A DNA stretch of 64,000 nucleotides from Brevundimonas variabilis (GCF_014199945.1 NZ_JACHOR010000002.1:372001-436000), one strand, 5' to 3'. Counted from the stretch's first letter, positions 21,978 to 31,363 are shown. The notes: generated by a model from the sequence alone, not told the origin. Translations and numbers: made by a program.

Positions 21978-24401
21978 ATGCGGTTTCTTGAGGAGCATCG
22001 CCGCCGGCCCGCCGCCCTGGCCGACCATCTGCCATGGGCCGCTCTGGTGGCCCCCGGCGTGGTGCTGAACAAGGACGGGTCGTTCACCACCGCCCTGCGG
22101 TTCCGGGGACCCGACCTGGAGTCCTCGACCGAGGACGAACTGATGGCGGTGCGGGCCCGGCTCAACAATGCCCTCAAGCGGCTGGGCACTGGCTGGTGCC
22201 TGCATGTGGAGGCGCGCAGGCGGTCCGCCGAACCCTATCCGGAGAGCGTGTTCGACCTTGATGCGGCCTGGCTGCTGGATGCCGAACGCAGGGATCGGTT
22301 CGACAGTGCCGACCCGGCCTTCGAGACAGACTTCCGGCTCGCCCTGACCTGGCTGCCGCCAGCCGACGAGACGCGGACGCTGGAACGCTGGCTGTTCGAT
22401 GGTCTGGCCAAGGGGGGACAGGACTGGCGTCTGTCGCTGGAGGCCTTCCGGCGCGAGACCGGTGTGGTCACCGATCTGCTGGCCGACGCCCTGCCGGAGA
22501 TCGACCGGCTGGGCGACGCCGAGCTCCTCACCTGGCTGCACGACACCGTGTCGCCGAGGCCCTTTCGGATCGAACCGCCGGACACGCCCGTGTTTCTCGA
22601 CGCCTGGCTGGCGGACGCGGCGCTGACGGGTGGCATGGCGCCCCGGCTCGGAGACCAGTGGCTCAAGGTGGTGTCGGTGAGGGGGCTGCCGAGCGTCACC
22701 CGGCCGGGCTTGCTCGATGCCTTGGGCAGCCTGCCGTTTCCCTATCGCTGGACGGCGCGCTGGATCGGCCTGGACAAGACCGAGGCCGAGCGCGAGATCG
22801 TCAAGCTGAGGAAGCGCTGGTTCGCCAAGAGGAAGGGCGTCGGCGTGCTGCTTCGCGAAGCCATCACCAAGGAAGAGGTGCCGCTTCTCGACACCGACGC
22901 CTCGGCCAAGACCGAGGAATGCGACGGAGCCCTTGAAGCCCTCGGAGCCGAGTCCTGCGCCTTCGGCTATCTGACCCTGACGGTCACAGTGCTGGACACG
23001 AGCGAGGCGGGGGCGCTGTCCAAGGCCCGGGTCATCGAGGCGGCGCTGAACGCCCAGGGGCTGGTGGCGCGGATCGAGGATCTCAATGCGGTCGAGGCCT
23101 GGCTGGGGTCCCTGCCGGGCGAGCCCTATGCGGATGTCCGCCGTCCCCTGGTCTCGACCCTGAATCTGGCCGACCTGCTGCCGGTCTCGGCGGTCTGGGC
23201 GGGACCGGCCGAGGACGCCTGCCTGGACGGACCGCCGCTGGCAACGGCGCGGACCACGGGATCGACGCCGTTCCGTCTGGTGCTGCATGTCGGCGATGTC
23301 GGACATGCGATGGTGGTCGGGCCGACCGGTTCCGGCAAGAGCGCGCTCCTGTCCTTCCTGGCCCTGCAGTGGTTCCGCTACCCGGACGCGCGGGTGGTCT
23401 TTTTCGACAAGGGCCGGTCTGCGCGCGCCGCAACCCTTGCGGCCGGCGGGCGCTGGCGGGCGCTGGAGCCCGGCCAGCCGTTCGCGATGCAGCCGCTGGC
23501 CCGCATCGACGAGGATGGCGAGCGGGCTTGGGCCGCGGAATGGATCGGCGAGACCGTCAGACTGGCTGGGCTCGATCCCGTGCCCCGCGTCCGGGAGGAG
23601 ATCTGGGCGGCGCTTGCAGCCCTAGGGGATGCCCCGATCGGCCAGAGGACCCTGACGGTATTCTGCGCCCTGGTTCAGGACCGGGCGGTCGCGGCAGCGC
23701 TGGAGCCGCTGACCCTCAAGGGTCCGCACGGGGCCCTGCTGGACGGGGCGGGCGACGCCTTCGGATTGAGCCGGTTCGACACCTTCGAGCTGGAGAGCCT
23801 GATGGCGACGCCATCGGCGGTGGCCCCCGTGCTTTCGGCCCTCTTCCACCAGCTGGAGCGCAGCTTCGACGGTCGACCGACCCTGCTGGTGCTGGACGAG
23901 GCCTGGCTGTTCCTGGGCGAGACCGCCTTCGCCGCCCGGATCCGGGAGTGGCTCAAGACCCTGCGCAAGAAGCGGGTCTGCGTGGTGTTCGCCACCCAGA
24001 GCCTGGACGACGTCGCGGCCTCCTCGATCGCCTCGAGCCTGATCGAGAGCTGCCCGACCCAGGTGTTCCTGCCCAATCCGCGCGTGCTCGAACCCGCCTC
24101 GGCGGACCTCTACCGGGCTTTCGGGCTGAACCGGCGTCAGCTGGAGCTGATCGCCTTCGCCACCCCCAAGCGATCCTACTACTGGCGCCAGCCCCGGGGA
24201 CGACGCCTGTTCGACCTGCGGCTGACGGGCGTAGCGCTTGCCCTTTGCGGGTCCGGGTCTCCCGAGGACCAGACCCTGATCGACACCGTCCTGGCGCGGT
24301 CCGGCGAGACCGGGTTCGCGCGCGATTTCCTCAGAACCAAGGGAGTGCAGAATGTGGAGTCCGTCTTCGACGCCTTCGCCGGCCCGATCGCGGCCGAATA
24401 G
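21978..24401 (+). CDS. trbE: conjugal transfer ATPase TrbE (VirB4-like)
   Basis: The large ATPase (807 residues) that energises pilus assembly and channel function. An N-terminal VirB4 domain lies about 1-400. Walker A is VVGPTGSGKSALLSFLALQW (about 445-464), followed by ARVVFFDKGRSARA. The Walker B is TLLVLDEAWLFLGE (about 634-647), with FATQSLDDVAASSIA as the following sensor motif and a KRSYYWRQP segment near the end. Length and motif order are normal. It overlaps trbJ by 50 nt. Confidence 0.96.
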   Translation: MRFLEEHRRRPAALADHLPWAALVAPGVVLNKDGSFTTALRFRGPDLESSTEDELMAVRARLNNALKRLGTGWCLHVEARRRSAEPYPESVFDLDAAWLLDAERRDRFDSADPAFETDFRLALTWLPPADETRTLERWLFDGLAKGGQDWRLSLEAFRRETGVVTDLLADALPEIDRLGDAELLTWLHDTVSPRPFRIEPPDTPVFLDAWLADAALTGGMAPRLGDQWLKVVSVRGLPSVTRPGLLDALGSLPFPYRWTARWIGLDKTEAEREIVKLRKRWFAKRKGVGVLLREAITKEEVPLLDTDASAKTEECDGALEALGAESCAFGYLTLTVTVLDTSEAGALSKARVIEAALNAQGLVARIEDLNAVEAWLGSLPGEPYADVRRPLVSTLNLADLLPVSAVWAGPAEDACLDGPPLATARTTGSTPFRLVLHVGDVGHAMVVGPTGSGKSALLSFLALQWFRYPDARVVFFDKGRSARAATLAAGGRWRALEPGQPFAMQPLARIDEDGERAWAAEWIGETVRLAGLDPVPRVREEIWAALAALGDAPIGQRTLTVFCALVQDRAVAAALEPLTLKGPHGALLDGAGDAFGLSRFDTFELESLMATPSAVAPVLSALFHQLERSFDGRPTLLVLDEAWLFLGETAFAARIREWLKTLRKKRVCVVFATQSLDDVAASSIASSLIESCPTQVFLPNPRVLEPASADLYRAFGLNRRQLELIAFATPKRSYYWRQPRGRRLFDLRLTGVALALCGSGSPEDQTLIDTVLARSGETGFARDFLRTKGVQNVESVFDAFAGPIAAE

Positions 24402-25092
24402 GCGTGTCATCCTGGCCGTGGGCGCTTTGCTCGCGACCTGGGCCCCGGCCACGGCCATGGCCCAGCAGGTCGTGTTCGATCCGCGCAATCACATCGAGAA
24501 CGCGCTTCAGACGGCGCGTCAGCTCGAAAGCTTGGCCAATGAGGCGCGCACGCTGGCCGCCTCGCCCTACAGTCACCTGACCAGGAACAGCCAGTCCCTG
24601 CGCGACATGGCCGAGCTGGCCCGGACCGCGCGGGGGGTCGCGACCTCCGTCGAGGGGCTGGAGCGACAGTTCGAGACCCTCTATCCGGACGACCTGTCGG
24701 GCGCAGACGCCCTGCGTCTGCTCGAGCAGGGCGAGGCCCGGACGGCGGTCGCGCGCCGCACGGCCGAGGACCTCGCGCGCACGGCGGCGGAACTCGAGAG
24801 GCTGGGTCGGGGCAGGGACCAGAGACTGACCGGCGCGCTGAGCGCCAGCGAGATCGCCCAGGGCCAGACGGCGGCGGTGCAGTCGTCCAACCAGATGCTG
24901 GCCGTACTGGCCGAGGACCTGGCGGCGCTCAGAACCATCATGCTGGCCCAGTCGCGGCTGCTGGCTGAGGCGACCGCGCGGGAATCCGCCGAGCGATCGG
25001 CTGGGACGGAAGCCCGCCGCCGGATGTGGAGCCGGTCGGTTTCGGCACCCGCCGCGCCGGGCTTCTCTCCCTTGTCGCGCGCGCGGGACTGA
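24352..25092 (+). CDS. trbJ: conjugal transfer protein TrbJ (VirB5-like)
   Basis: A 246-residue periplasmic protein thought to sit at the pilus tip or to exclude entry. The signal peptide ends near ATAMAQ (about residue 38), followed by VVFDPRNHIENALQTARQL, a TrbJ hallmark. The long helical part (about 50-220) contains LARTARGVATSVEGLERQF and AQGQTAAVQSSNQMLAVLAE. It begins 50 nt inside trbE. No separate trbK entry-exclusion gene is seen between it and trbL. Confidence 0.9.
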   Translation: MWSPSSTPSPARSRPNRRVILAVGALLATWAPATAMAQQVVFDPRNHIENALQTARQLESLANEARTLAASPYSHLTRNSQSLRDMAELARTARGVATSVEGLERQFETLYPDDLSGADALRLLEQGEARTAVARRTAEDLARTAAELERLGRGRDQRLTGALSASEIAQGQTAAVQSSNQMLAVLAEDLAALRTIMLAQSRLLAEATARESAERSAGTEARRRMWSRSVSAPAAPGFSPLSRARD

Positions 25093-25103
25093 GGAGGCCG
25101 GTC

Positions 25104-26504
25104 ATGTCAGCACCGGTCGGCGTCGACACGCCCAATGATCTGATGGTGGTCTTTTCCAACACCGTGTCGGCGGGCTTCGACGCCCTGCAGGCCTCGGTAA
25201 CCGGCATCTTAGGGCTGATGATCGTCCTGGTCGTCGCCCTGACCGGCCTGCAGTGGGTTCTGTCGCCCAATCGCGAGGTCCTGGCTTCGGGCTTCGGCAA
25301 GGTGCTGCTGATCGGGGCCTTCGCCTGGCTGATCAACGACTGGCAGGCGCTGTCGGAGACCATCTACTTCGGCTTTCTGGAGTTGGGGCTGACGGCGGGC
25401 GGGGGAGCGCTGTCGCCGTCCGAGTTCCTGAATCCCGGAGCGATCCTGGCCCAGGGCTGGGAAATCGTGAAGGCGTTGGGCGAGACGCCGGCCCCGGTCG
25501 ACAATCCGCTCGACATCGCCGGAAACCTCACCGACGCCCTGATCCTCGGCCTGGCCATGATCGGCATCATGCTGGCCTTCGCCATCCTGGCGCTGCAGAT
25601 CATCGTCTCCTTGATCGAGTTCAAGATCGTGACGCTGGGCGGCTTCGTGCTCCTGCCGTTCGGCATCTGGAACAAGACCGCCTTCCTCGCCGAACGGCCG
25701 CTCGGCTACGTCGTGTCGTCGGGGCTGAAGGTCCTGGCCCTGGCCATCGTCGTCTCGGGCGCGCGGACTGTGTTCGACCAGCTTCAGCCGTCGGCCAACC
25801 CCGACATCTACGAGGCCCTGACCATCCTGGTGGCGGCCATTCTCCTGGCCATGCTGGCGCTGTTTATCCCGAACCTGGCCTCGGCCTTGGTGACGGGTGG
25901 CCCTTCGCTGGGTGCGGGCGCCCTTTTGACCGGGGCGTTGGCGGTCGGTGGAGCAGGGGCCCTGGCGGGCGCCGGGATCGCCGGAGCCGGAGCGATGGCC
26001 TCGGGCGGCGCGGCGCGAGTGGCCGGTCCCGCCCGGGCAGCAGCCGGGGCGGGATCGGGACGATCCCCGTCGCCTCCGTCAAGTCCGGGGCCGAACGCAC
26101 CCCCTCGCCCCTCGAACGACAATCCCGCGCCAATGGGTCCACGTGGGCCGATGTCAGGCGCGGGGGCCCGGCAATCGCCCTCCGGGGCTGAGGGCGTCGG
26201 TGAGGCTGCGGTCGCCTGGACGCCGGAGCCGACCCTCGGGTCCGGCACCGTGGCTTCGACGGGCGGGGCGTCGGCGAGCGGTGAACGTTCGGCGCGGTCG
26301 CCCGGAGTGATCGCTGCCGAGGCCAAAGCCGCGCGGTCCAATTTTCATCGCGCGGCCGACGGTTCGAGCGCCGTGGCGCGGTCGCCGCAGGGCCGGTCGG
26401 CGGCGCTGCAGGCCTTCTTCGTCGCCAATGCCGGACGGGGGCTCCTGCCCGCCGGTGAGACCAGCGGCAGCCTGTCCCCCAACCTGAAAGCCGAGGACAC
26501 CTGA
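25104..26504 (+). CDS. trbL: conjugal transfer protein TrbL (VirB6-like)
   Basis: A polytopic inner-membrane channel component of 466 residues. The start at ATG 25104 (MSAPVGVDTPND) has GGAGG just upstream and avoids overlap with trbJ; the longer frame from 25026 is rejected. At least six hydrophobic segments lie between about 25 and 310, for example TGILGLMIVLVVALTGLQW and LGLAMIGIMLAFAILALQII. The Ala/Gly/Pro/Ser-rich cytoplasmic tail (about 310-466) is low-complexity, as is usual for TrbL. Confidence 0.93.
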   Translation: MSAPVGVDTPNDLMVVFSNTVSAGFDALQASVTGILGLMIVLVVALTGLQWVLSPNREVLASGFGKVLLIGAFAWLINDWQALSETIYFGFLELGLTAGGGALSPSEFLNPGAILAQGWEIVKALGETPAPVDNPLDIAGNLTDALILGLAMIGIMLAFAILALQIIVSLIEFKIVTLGGFVLLPFGIWNKTAFLAERPLGYVVSSGLKVLALAIVVSGARTVFDQLQPSANPDIYEALTILVAAILLAMLALFIPNLASALVTGGPSLGAGALLTGALAVGGAGALAGAGIAGAGAMASGGAARVAGPARAAAGAGSGRSPSPPSSPGPNAPPRPSNDNPAPMGPRGPMSGAGARQSPSGAEGVGEAAVAWTPEPTLGSGTVASTGGASASGERSARSPGVIAAEAKAARSNFHRAADGSSAVARSPQGRSAALQAFFVANAGRGLLPAGETSGSLSPNLKAEDT

Positions 26505-26505
26505 G

Positions 26506-27189
26506 ATGCATCCCTTCTTTCGACCCAAGCGGGCGCTCGCCTCGGCACCGGACTCGACGCCCTATCAGCGCGCGGGGCAGGTCTGGGACGACCGCATGGG
26601 CCTGTCCCTCGCCCATGCCCGGAACTGGCGTCGCATGGCGGTGGCCAACTTGGCTTTGGCCGCCTTCCTGGGCGCGGGCTGGTGGGTGCAGGCCGACCGG
26701 GCCGTGGTCAAACCGTTCGTGGTCGAGGTGTCGGACTGGGGACAGACCCAGAGGATCACCGCCATCGGAGGCCGCTACGAGCCCAGCGAGGCCCAGATCG
26801 GTCACGCCCTCGCCGGCTGGATCCGCGACGTGCGGGGCAAGAGCATCGATCCGGTCGTGATCCGTCAGAACTGGCTGCGCGCCTATGACCTGATGACGCC
26901 CAAGGCCGCCGCCTTCCTGAACGCCTGGGCCCAGACCCATGACCCCTTCGCCGATGCGGGGCGGGAAGCCATCACAATCGAGGTGCTGAATGTCGTGCCC
27001 CGGACCGGAGACACCTACGACCTTCAGTGGCGCGAGACCCGGTTCGTGAACGGCCAGTCGGCCGGGACCGAACGCTGGCGTGCCCTCATCACGACCGGGG
27101 TCGAGCCGCCCCGGACGGAAGCCGAACTCATGAAGAACCCCCTGGGACTGAAGATCGAGGACATCTCATGGACACCCGACGCAACCTGA
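26506..27189 (+). CDS. trbF: conjugal transfer protein TrbF (VirB8-like)
   Basis: A 227-residue bitopic protein. A short cytoplasmic N-terminus leads to one membrane helix (about 45-62, MAVANLALAAFLGAGWWVQ), then a periplasmic NTF2-like VirB8 domain (YDLMTPKAAAFLNAW, YDLQWRETRFVNGQSAGTER). It nucleates the secretion core. One nucleotide separates it from trbL, and it overlaps trbG by 22 nt. Confidence 0.95.
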   Translation: MHPFFRPKRALASAPDSTPYQRAGQVWDDRMGLSLAHARNWRRMAVANLALAAFLGAGWWVQADRAVVKPFVVEVSDWGQTQRITAIGGRYEPSEAQIGHALAGWIRDVRGKSIDPVVIRQNWLRAYDLMTPKAAAFLNAWAQTHDPFADAGREAITIEVLNVVPRTGDTYDLQWRETRFVNGQSAGTERWRALITTGVEPPRTEAELMKNPLGLKIEDISWTPDAT

Positions 27190-28172
27190 CCCTCACAGCC
27201 GCCGCCTGTCTGGTCGCGGGGTGTTCGAGTCTGAGCGCGCATGTCGGCACGCCGGCCCCGGTCGCCGAGCTGATGGAGGACACGCTTGTCCTCGCCACGG
27301 CGCAACTGTCCGAGCTCCCGCCGCTTACGGCCACCGCCAAGCCCTATGTCGCGCTGGTCGAAGTCGAGCAAGGCGCTGCGCCGAAGCTTGCGGATCCCGT
27401 GGCTGCGCCACGGCCAGCCCGCACCGGCCGGGCGGCCATCGCTGCGGCCAATGGCGAGGCCCGGGCGGCATCTCGGTCCGATCAATTCGTGGGCGGCGTC
27501 CAGGTGTTCGCCTGGGCACCGGGCCGTGTCTATGAAGTGTGGACGGCCCCGCTGAGGGTCACCACCCTGACCCTGGGGCCTGGCGAGACGGTGGTCTCCA
27601 AGGCCGCCGGGGATACGGTCCGCTGGCAGATCGGCGACACCACCTCGGGGACCGGGGCCAACGCGAGGACCCACATCCTGCTCAAGCCCCTCGAGCGGGG
27701 CCTTGAGACCAACCTGGTGCTGACCACCAGCCATCGGGTCTACTGGCTGGATCTGAAGAGCGGATCGGCTGAGGCCTTCAACGCCGCGATCGCGTGGGAC
27801 ACCCCGGTCGATCTGGCCGATCAGATCGCCGATGTCGTGGATCCCGCGACCGAAACGGGGTTGGTGATGCCGCAGGGCGCGCTGGACGCGCGCTACCGCA
27901 TCCGGCCGCAGGGTCGCGCACCGCGGTGGACACCGACGGCGGTGTTCAACGATGGCGTGAGGACCTTCATCACCTTCCCGCCGGATGTCTGGACCGATGA
28001 GGCGCCGACGCTGTTCGTCATCGCGGCGGACGGCGGGTCCCAGCTGGTCAACTATCGCCAGCAGGGCGGTCTGTTCGTGGTCGATCGGCTGTTCGATCAG
28101 GCCGAGCTGCGATCGGGCGACCGCCGACCGCGCATCGTACGGCTTGAGCGGCTCACGGGAGATCGGCCATGA
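27168..28172 (+). CDS. trbG: conjugal transfer lipoprotein TrbG (VirB9-like)
   Basis: A 334-residue outer-membrane-associated core component. The start at ATG 27168 gives a lipoprotein signal, LTAAACLVAGCSS, with the lipid-bearing Cys near residue 19. The VirB9 domain is seen in FAWAPGRVYEVWTAPLRVT, HILLKPLERGLETNLVLTT, VYWLDLKS and the C-terminal RWTPTAVFNDGVRTFITFP. It overlaps trbF by 22 nt and trbI by 4 nt (ATGA). Confidence 0.95.
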   Translation: MDTRRNLTLTAAACLVAGCSSLSAHVGTPAPVAELMEDTLVLATAQLSELPPLTATAKPYVALVEVEQGAAPKLADPVAAPRPARTGRAAIAAANGEARAASRSDQFVGGVQVFAWAPGRVYEVWTAPLRVTTLTLGPGETVVSKAAGDTVRWQIGDTTSGTGANARTHILLKPLERGLETNLVLTTSHRVYWLDLKSGSAEAFNAAIAWDTPVDLADQIADVVDPATETGLVMPQGALDARYRIRPQGRAPRWTPTAVFNDGVRTFITFPPDVWTDEAPTLFVIAADGGSQLVNYRQQGGLFVVDRLFDQAELRSGDRRPRIVRLERLTGDRP

Positions 28173-29296
28173 CCACCGATCCGGAGACCGGGCCTGACGC
28201 GCCCTTGGCCAAAGCGCCGGCGCCTGGCCTGTCGATGCGCGCCGCCCGCCCGCCCGTCGTCCGGCTGCGCAAGTCGGTCGTCCAGGGCCTGGTGATCACC
28301 GGCGCGCTCCTCGTGTCGGGCTCACTGGCCTGGGCCTTCGTGATCCAGCCCGACCTCCGCGACCAGGCCCGCCAGCGCGCCGCCGAAGGCCGGGACGATC
28401 CGGCGCGGGGCGTCGTGCGGCCGTCAGAAGCCGTCACCGATCAGCCGGCCAGCTACGATCGTCTGCCGGAGCCCCGAATCTTGGGCGCGGAGCCGGCACC
28501 GGTCGAACCGGTTCCGACGGTGACCGGGGACTATGCGTCGCCACCGGCCTATCGGCCCGTCTCGGAGCCGCGCCGGACAGGTCCGGCCCCGGGAGAGCTC
28601 GCCGCGCGATCGACCCTGTTCTTCGAAAGCGATCGCCGGGACGGGCCTGACGTCGCGAGCGCGGCGCCGACAAGCCCGGACACCGGCGGCGTCTACAATC
28701 CCAACGGCCTGGTCGCGCCCCTGTCTCCGTTCGAGCTGAAGGCCGGCGCCGTGCTCCCGGCGGCTCTCCTGACCGGCATTGACACAGCCCGGTCAGGACC
28801 GGTCGTGGCGACCGTGACCCAGAACGTGTTCGACAGCGTGAGCGGACGGCATCTGCTGCTGCCGCAGGGGACCCGGCTGATCGGCCGGCATGACGGCGAC
28901 AGCGCCTATGGGGACAGAAGGGCGTTTCTCACCTGGGACCGGCTGATCCTGCCCAACGGCAAGAGCCTGGTCCTCAGCGGCGAGCCCGGCGTGGATGCCC
29001 AGGGTGCGATCGGCGTGCGCGGCGAGGTCGATCGGCGTCTGTTCCCGCTGTTGGTGGGCACCCTGTTCGCCGGCGCCATCACGACCCTGGGCCAGATCGC
29101 GCGCGACGATGACGACGGGCGTCCGGGCGGCTTTGTCGGAGACGCCGGCGACGCCGCCGCCATCGAAGGATCGCGCGTGGGCGGGCGGCTGGTCGATCGC
29201 GAACTGGAGGTCCGTCCCTCGATCCGGCTGCGGCCGGGCGCGTCGGTGCGGGTGCTGATCACCCGCGATCTTGTGCTGGAGCCGTACCGCTCATGA
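28169..29296 (+). CDS. trbI: conjugal transfer protein TrbI (VirB10-like)
   Basis: A 375-residue protein that spans the envelope. A cytoplasmic tail and one membrane helix (about 38-55, VIT GALLVSGSLAWAFVI region) are followed by a Pro-rich periplasmic stretch. The conserved VirB10 domain runs from about 200, with AGAVLPAALLTGIDTARSGP, VFDSVSGRHLLLPQGTRLIG, FLTWDRLILPNGKSLVL and RVLITRDLVL near the end. ATGA overlaps on both sides show tight coupling with trbG and the S26 peptidase gene. Confidence 0.95.
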   Translation: MTTDPETGPDAPLAKAPAPGLSMRAARPPVVRLRKSVVQGLVITGALLVSGSLAWAFVIQPDLRDQARQRAAEGRDDPARGVVRPSEAVTDQPASYDRLPEPRILGAEPAPVEPVPTVTGDYASPPAYRPVSEPRRTGPAPGELAARSTLFFESDRRDGPDVASAAPTSPDTGGVYNPNGLVAPLSPFELKAGAVLPAALLTGIDTARSGPVVATVTQNVFDSVSGRHLLLPQGTRLIGRHDGDSAYGDRRAFLTWDRLILPNGKSLVLSGEPGVDAQGAIGVRGEVDRRLFPLLVGTLFAGAITTLGQIARDDDDGRPGGFVGDAGDAAAIEGSRVGGRLVDRELEVRPSIRLRPGASVRVLITRDLVLEPYRS

Positions 29297-29814
29297 AACG
29301 TCTCAGGAACATCTTCACGCGACGCGGCTGGGCGGCGCTCGTGCTGCTGCCGATCGCGATCGCCCTGGGGGCCGCAACGGCGGTCCGCACAACGCCCGCG
29401 CCTTTGCTGGTAAACGAGAGTCCCAGTCTGCCGAAGGGCATCTACTGGCGTGCCTTCGGCCATGACACGTCCTCCGGGAGTATCGTGGCGCTCGCCCAGC
29501 CGGCCCGCGTTCAGCCGTACCTGCGATCCCTGGGGCTCCCGACCGACGTGCTTCTGATCAAGCGGGTGGTGGCCGTCGGTGGTCAGAGCGTCTGCGCCGA
29601 GGGCACGACACTGGTGACACCGTCGGGCCGCCATCCTGTGCGGGCACGAGACCGGCAAGGTCGGCACCTGCCGGTCTGGACCGGGTGCCGCCGGCTCGGT
29701 CCCGATGAAGTGTTTCTGCTGGGCGACACCGAGACCAGTCTGGACAGCCGCTATTTCGGGCCAGTTTCGCGAAAGGCCATTCTGGGTGTCTATCGAGAGG
29801 GCCTGTCATGGTGA
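29293..29814 (+). CDS. traF: TraF-type S26 signal peptidase for pilin maturation
   Basis: A 173-residue membrane peptidase. It has one N-terminal helix (about 13-33), then NESPSLPKGIYWRAFG with the catalytic Ser region (about 38-53). The catalytic Lys lies in LIKRVVAVGG (about 93-102), and the S26 box GDTETSLDSRYFGPVSR is near the C-terminus. In RP4-type systems TraF cleaves and cyclises the TrbC pilin, and the operon position supports that job. Confidence 0.92.
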   Translation: MKRLRNIFTRRGWAALVLLPIAIALGAATAVRTTPAPLLVNESPSLPKGIYWRAFGHDTSSGSIVALAQPARVQPYLRSLGLPTDVLLIKRVVAVGGQSVCAEGTTLVTPSGRHPVRARDRQGRHLPVWTGCRRLGPDEVFLLGDTETSLDSRYFGPVSRKAILGVYREGLSW

Positions 29815-30422
29815 GGCGATGGACCGGGGTCGTCATGGCCGCGATGCTCGCGGTCCCTTCAATCGCGACAGGGCAGTCCTTGGACTGGTCGCGCGCCGGA
29901 GGGGACATGTTCGGCCGTCCTGCCGATATCGCGGCGGGGCAGGGGCAAGATGAGACCGCCTTGGCCGGTGCAGTGGTCGCGCCGCTGCGGCAGCCCTATG
30001 GGGAGGCCATCGCGTTCGCGGCGGCGCGGCACGGCGTCGACCCCAAGCTCCTCCACGCTCTGGTGGTGGTCGAGAGCGGTTATCGCCCCGATGCGCGGTC
30101 GCCCGTCGGGGCCGGCGGTCTGACACAGCTCATGCCCGCCACCGCCGGTGAGCTCGGCGTGACCGACCGGTTCGACGTCGCGCAGAACCTGGCGGGCGGG
30201 GCCGACTATCTGGCGCGGCAACTGAACCGGTTCGGCGACGTGCGGCTGGCGCTTGCGGCCTACAACGCCGGGCCGGGCCGGGTCGCGCGGCTGGGCCGGA
30301 TCCCGGACATCGAAGAGACCAGGACTTACGTCGTCCGGGTGGTGGACTGCTATCTCGCCCTGACCGCCGGGCGCGGAGTGCGCAGTGTCCGGGACTGCGG
30401 CACGGCCGGAGCTCAGCCATGA
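29808..30422 (+). CDS. conjugation-associated lytic transglycosylase
   Basis: A 204-residue exported SLT-type enzyme that opens peptidoglycan for the mating channel (VirB1-like). It has a signal peptide to about ATGQ (residue 23), catalytic Glu in LHALVVVESGYRPDARS (about 82-98), then VGAGGLTQLMPATAGELG, NLAGGADYLARQL and LALAAYNAGPGRV. It overlaps the preceding peptidase gene by 7 nt and the next small gene by 4 nt. Confidence 0.93.
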   Translation: MVRRWTGVVMAAMLAVPSIATGQSLDWSRAGGDMFGRPADIAAGQGQDETALAGAVVAPLRQPYGEAIAFAAARHGVDPKLLHALVVVESGYRPDARSPVGAGGLTQLMPATAGELGVTDRFDVAQNLAGGADYLARQLNRFGDVRLALAAYNAGPGRVARLGRIPDIEETRTYVVRVVDCYLALTAGRGVRSVRDCGTAGAQP

Positions 30423-30700
30423 CACTGGAGGTGTCGGCGGAACCCTCGGACGGACAGGCCGCGCCTGCAGCCTGGCTCACGCGGGCTGAGGCCTCGGCCT
30501 GTCTCGAGAGGCGGGGCATCCGCATGAAACCGGCCACCCTGGCCCGGCTGTTCTCGACGGGGGGAGACGGTCCACCCTGTCGGCACATTCGTGGCAGGCC
30601 CTTCTATCCCGAGGATGTGCTCGAGGCCTGGGCCGACACCCAGATCACCGAGCTGCGCACCTCGGCACCCCCCAAGAAGGCGCGCCGCCATGGACGGTGA
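30419..30700 (+). CDS. small excisionase-like winged-helix protein
   Basis: A 93-residue protein starting on the ATGA junction after the transglycosylase. WLTRAEASACLERRGI (about 19-34), then TLARLFSTGGDGPPCRHI and RGRPFYPEDVLEAWAD, is the MerR/excisionase-type helix-turn-wing with the final strand and helix. The basic tail PPKKARRHGR follows. It may regulate the transfer operon or assist excision. The family is fairly clear, the role is not. Confidence 0.75.
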   Translation: MTLEVSAEPSDGQAAPAAWLTRAEASACLERRGIRMKPATLARLFSTGGDGPPCRHIRGRPFYPEDVLEAWADTQITELRTSAPPKKARRHGR

Positions 30701-30881
30701 CCGCCCCGCCCCTGCGGCGACCATTCAAGGGTTGCTCGCGGATCCAGCGACCAGTTTCGCCCTCCGGAGGGTTCTTTGGGACTGGGAAGGCCGCGATCCG
30801 GTCGATGCTGCGAACGACGCGGCGTGCCTGGCCGAAGCGTTCCATGAGCGCGTCCGGGAGATGTCGGCATGCACACACTGA
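30690..30881 (+). CDS. small hypothetical protein
   Basis: 63 residues from ATG 30690 (MDGDRPAPAATIQGLLADP), overlapping the gene before it by 11 nt and the gene after by 13 nt. The rest is helical and acidic (FALRRVLWDWEGRDPVDAAN, LAEAFHERVREM). It looks like a small accessory protein coupled to its neighbours; no family recognised. Confidence 0.6.
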   Translation: MDGDRPAPAATIQGLLADPATSFALRRVLWDWEGRDPVDAANDAACLAEAFHERVREMSACTH

Positions 30882-31363
30882 GCGAGGATCATCGCGACGT
30901 GCCCTCGGTCGATTGGCGCGAGACCGACGATCGTCTCCTGCTCTGGCCGGAGGTCAGGCATCATACGGGGGTCAGTCGGACAACCGCTTGGCGCATGGAA
31001 CAGACGGGCGGGTTTCCGGCGCGGGTGCAGCTGTCGCCGGGGCGAGTAGGGTGGTGGGAAAGCGAGGTGACGGCCTGGAAGATGTCGCGCCGACTGGCCC
31101 GCCTGGCGGAGACGGCCCGCGGTCGACGACCGAAGTTCGTCCAGCCTGTCGTCGAACCGTCCCGACCTGCAGCATCACCCCCGCCTCAGCCACACCCGGC
31201 ACCTCGGGTGTTGGATAGCCGGGAACCGTCGGGTCGTGAATGCCAGGTGTGCCCGACCGAGACCCGGGGCGGCGCAGATGAGGACACGACGCCCGTCGTC
31301 GCGCCTAAGCGCCGAGGTCGGGCCGCGCGCGTGGCTCCAGGCCAGATGGGCTTTGATTTTTGA
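30869..31363 (+). CDS. AlpA-like regulator / possible recombination directionality factor
   Basis: A 164-residue protein with an AlpA-type HTH about 23-75: LLLWPEVRHHTGVSRTTAWR, MEQTGGFPARVQLSPGRVGW, then WESEVTAW. The Pro/Arg-rich tail ends in GQMGFDF. AlpA and excisionase proteins control integrases of phages and mobile elements. As the last gene before the tRNA, this is the best candidate in the window for a directionality factor of the element. The tail is unusual for AlpA, which is normally about 70 residues. Confidence 0.75.
   Translation: MHTLSEDHRDVPSVDWRETDDRLLLWPEVRHHTGVSRTTAWRMEQTGGFPARVQLSPGRVGWWESEVTAWKMSRRLARLAETARGRRPKFVQPVVEPSRPAASPPPQPHPAPRVLDSREPSGRECQVCPTETRGGADEDTTPVVAPKRRGRAARVAPGQMGFDF

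Noticed and set aside
21519-23306. 595-codon - strand frame opposite trbC/D/E
   Set aside because: Antisense shadow of genes with clear TrbC/TrbD/TrbE features; Gln/Arg/His-rich.
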